Source of the DNA: Shewanella sp.
GTDB lineage: Bacteria > Pseudomonadota > Gammaproteobacteria > Enterobacterales > Shewanellaceae
Length of the DNA: 62,499 nt
NCBI RefSeq assembly: GCF_013214165.1
Contig: NZ_JABSSM010000010.1
Span: 1-62,499 of the forward strand
Direction: 5' to 3'
The translations under genes and the position numbers were made by a program. How positions within the stretch are numbered: position 1 is the stretch's first letter; every line of letters begins with the position of its first letter. This document shows positions 61,148 through 62,499 of the stretch, in pieces. The notes below the pieces were generated by a model. That model had not been told where the DNA came from and made no database searches. It worked only from the letters and a program-made list of their open reading frames with translations.

Positions 61148-62499
61148 ATGACAGCAGATACTATCGTGGCACAAGCCACCGCCCCAGGCCGTGGCGGTGT
61201 GGGTATCATACGTATCTCCGGCGATCAGGCCAGCGACGTCGCTATGGCCATGCTGGGGCACATACCCAAGACACGTTATGCCGATTACTGTGATTTTAAG
61301 ACGGCCACGGGTGAAGTGATCGATCAAGGTATCGCCCTCTTCTTCCAGGGACCCAACTCCTTTACCGGTGAAGATGTACTGGAACTCCAGGGCCATGGTG
61401 GCCAGATAGTGCTGGATATGCTGATCAAGCGCGTGATGGAAACCGAGGGCATTCGCATCGCCAGACCCGGTGAATTCAGCGAACAGGCCTTCATGAATGA
61501 CAAGTTAGATCTCACCCAGGCCGAAGCCATCGCCGATCTTATCGATGCCACCAGCGAACAAGCCGCTAAGAGCGCCCTGAACTCACTCCAAGGCGAATTT
61601 TCGGCAGAAGTACATGCATTGGTCGAACAGGTCACTAACTTGCGCCTATACGTCGAGGCAGCCATAGATTTCCCCGATGAGGAAGTAGACTTCCTCTCTG
61701 ACGGTAAGATTGCCGGCTCACTCAACAAGATCATCACCCGACTGGACTCGGTCAAGGCCAGCGCCAAGCAAGGTTCGATAATCCGTGAAGGCATGAAGGT
61801 GGTGATAGCCGGTCGACCCAATGCCGGAAAATCCAGCCTGCTTAACGCACTCGCGGGTAAAGAGTCTGCCATAGTCACCGAAGTCGCAGGCACCACCCGT
61901 GATGTACTGCGCGAACATATACACCTAGATGGCATGCCATTGCACATCATAGACACGGCAGGCCTGCGTGACACCGTCGATACCGTCGAGAAGATCGGCA
62001 TAGAACGCGCATGGGCCGAAATTGACAGTGCCGATCGCGTGCTATTTATGGTCGATGGCACCACCACAGATGCCGTCGACCCACACGAGATCTGGCCAGA
62101 TTTTATCGAGCGTCTCCCCGATAGACTCGGTATCACAGTGGTGCGTAACAAGGCAGACATCACCGGCGAGTCATTGACACTGACCGAAGATAGCGGCCAT
62201 CCCGTGTTCCGTATCTCGGCCAAGACAGGTTTAGGCATAGAAGCGCTCAAGCAGCACCTTAAATCGCTTATGGGTTATCAGAGCAATCTCGAAGGCGGCT
62301 TTATCGCCCGTCGTCGTCACTTAGAAGCCCTAGATCTGGCCAGCAGCCACCTGATGTTAGGTAAAGAGCAATTAGAGGTTTACCTGGCCGGTGAGCTACT
62401 CGCCGAAGAATTACGCATGACCCAGCTCGCCTTAGCAGAGATCACAGGCAAATTCACCTCAGACGATCTACTGGGCAAGATCTTCAGCTCTTTCTGTAT
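61148..62499 (+). CDS. mnmE: tRNA modification GTPase MnmE (partial, runs off the window)
   Basis: MnmE, with MnmG, makes the cmnm5U34 modification of certain tRNAs. The frame from the ATG at 61148 encodes [20 protein letters not shown], then the GTPase domain with [16 protein letters not shown] (P-loop), GTTRDVL and DTAGLRD, and near the end LAEEL. The window stops in codon 451, after SSFC; the E. coli protein ends SSFCIGK, so only about three residues are missing. A leftward frame of 308 codons opposite it is a shadow. Confidence 0.96.
   Translation, partial: MTADTIVAQATAPGRGGVGIIRISGDQASDVAMAMLGHIPKTRYADYCDFKTATGEVIDQGIALFFQGPNSFTGEDVLELQGHGGQIVLDMLIKRVMETEGIRIARPGEFSEQAFMNDKLDLTQAEAIADLIDATSEQAAKSALNSLQGEFSAEVHALVEQVTNLRLYVEAAIDFPDEEVDFLSDGKIAGSLNKIITRLDSVKASAKQGSIIREGMKVVIAGRPNAGKSSLLNALAGKESAIVTEVAGTTRDVLREHIHLDGMPLHIIDTAGLRDTVDTVEKIGIERAWAEIDSADRVLFMVDGTTTDAVDPHEIWPDFIERLPDRLGITVVRNKADITGESLTLTEDSGHPVFRISAKTGLGIEALKQHLKSLMGYQSNLEGGFIARRRHLEALDLASSHLMLGKEQLEVYLAGELLAEELRMTQLALAEITGKFTSDDLLGKIFSSFC

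Noticed and set aside
61324..62250. 308-codon leftward frame opposite mnmE
   Set aside because: It is Ser-rich, antisense to the clear MnmE GTPase domain, and a codon-usage shadow.

Overview
The window is chromosomal DNA of a gammaproteobacterium, most likely a Shewanella of the marine, repeat-rich kind. The gene order gyrB-recF-dnaN-dnaA-(origin-like DNA)-rpmH-rnpA-yidD-yidC-mnmE, the def/fmt/rsmB/trkA block facing lysM/dprA/smg/tsaC/hemF/aroE, and the pairs hemG/trkH and fadB/fadA all fit that genus. No rRNA or tRNA gene lies inside the window. The first 131 bases do carry a leftward rRNA P1-type promoter, so an rrn operon should begin just beyond the left edge.

Layout. 1-14054: housekeeping genes. 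Leftward: a yrdB-aroE-hemF-tsaC-zinc finger-smg-dprA-lysM series. Rightward: def-fmt-rsmB-trkA-trkH. 14055-18989: an accessory stretch bracketed by an imperfect inverted repeat of about 250 bp. It is full of interspersed repeats and holds a frameshifted REP-associated transposase, a MalM-like lipoprotein and a second decayed transposase. 18990-27265: two hemG-like flavodoxin genes and a second trkH enclose more accessory DNA: an ArsR regulator, a MarR/SRPBCC pair under a palindromic promoter, and a sulfur-stress module (ArsR-rhodanese regulator, metallo-beta-lactamase-fold enzyme, MFS transporter) sharing one operator type. 27410-33223: yigZ, pepQ, fadB, fadA. 33286-38141: a five-gene cell-envelope operon (lytic transglycosylase, two LPP20-type lipoproteins, a CsgG-like lipoprotein, a membrane-anchored protein) that I cannot match to a named system. 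38554-50329: ybaK, tusA, a MOSC protein, a large secreted amidohydrolase, tag, glyQS and pxpBCA. 50452-51460: a small operon encoding two tiny secreted four-cysteine peptides and a membrane-anchored protein whose gene has a run of ten G. 51967-62499: the gyrB-to-mnmE origin cluster.

How it works together. The right part is the replication-origin neighbourhood: GATC- and DnaA-box-rich DNA lies between dnaA and rpmH, and five parS-like ParB sites (three perfect palindromes) are spread over about 16 kb upstream of it. Most housekeeping genes are read away from this origin. The accessory blocks sit at the trkH/hemG and pxpA/gyrB junctions. The best candidates for undescribed biology are the LPP20/CsgG/transglycosylase operon, the cysteine-peptide operon with its possible phase-variable partner, and the repeat family built of 31-32 bp GAACTGGC units.
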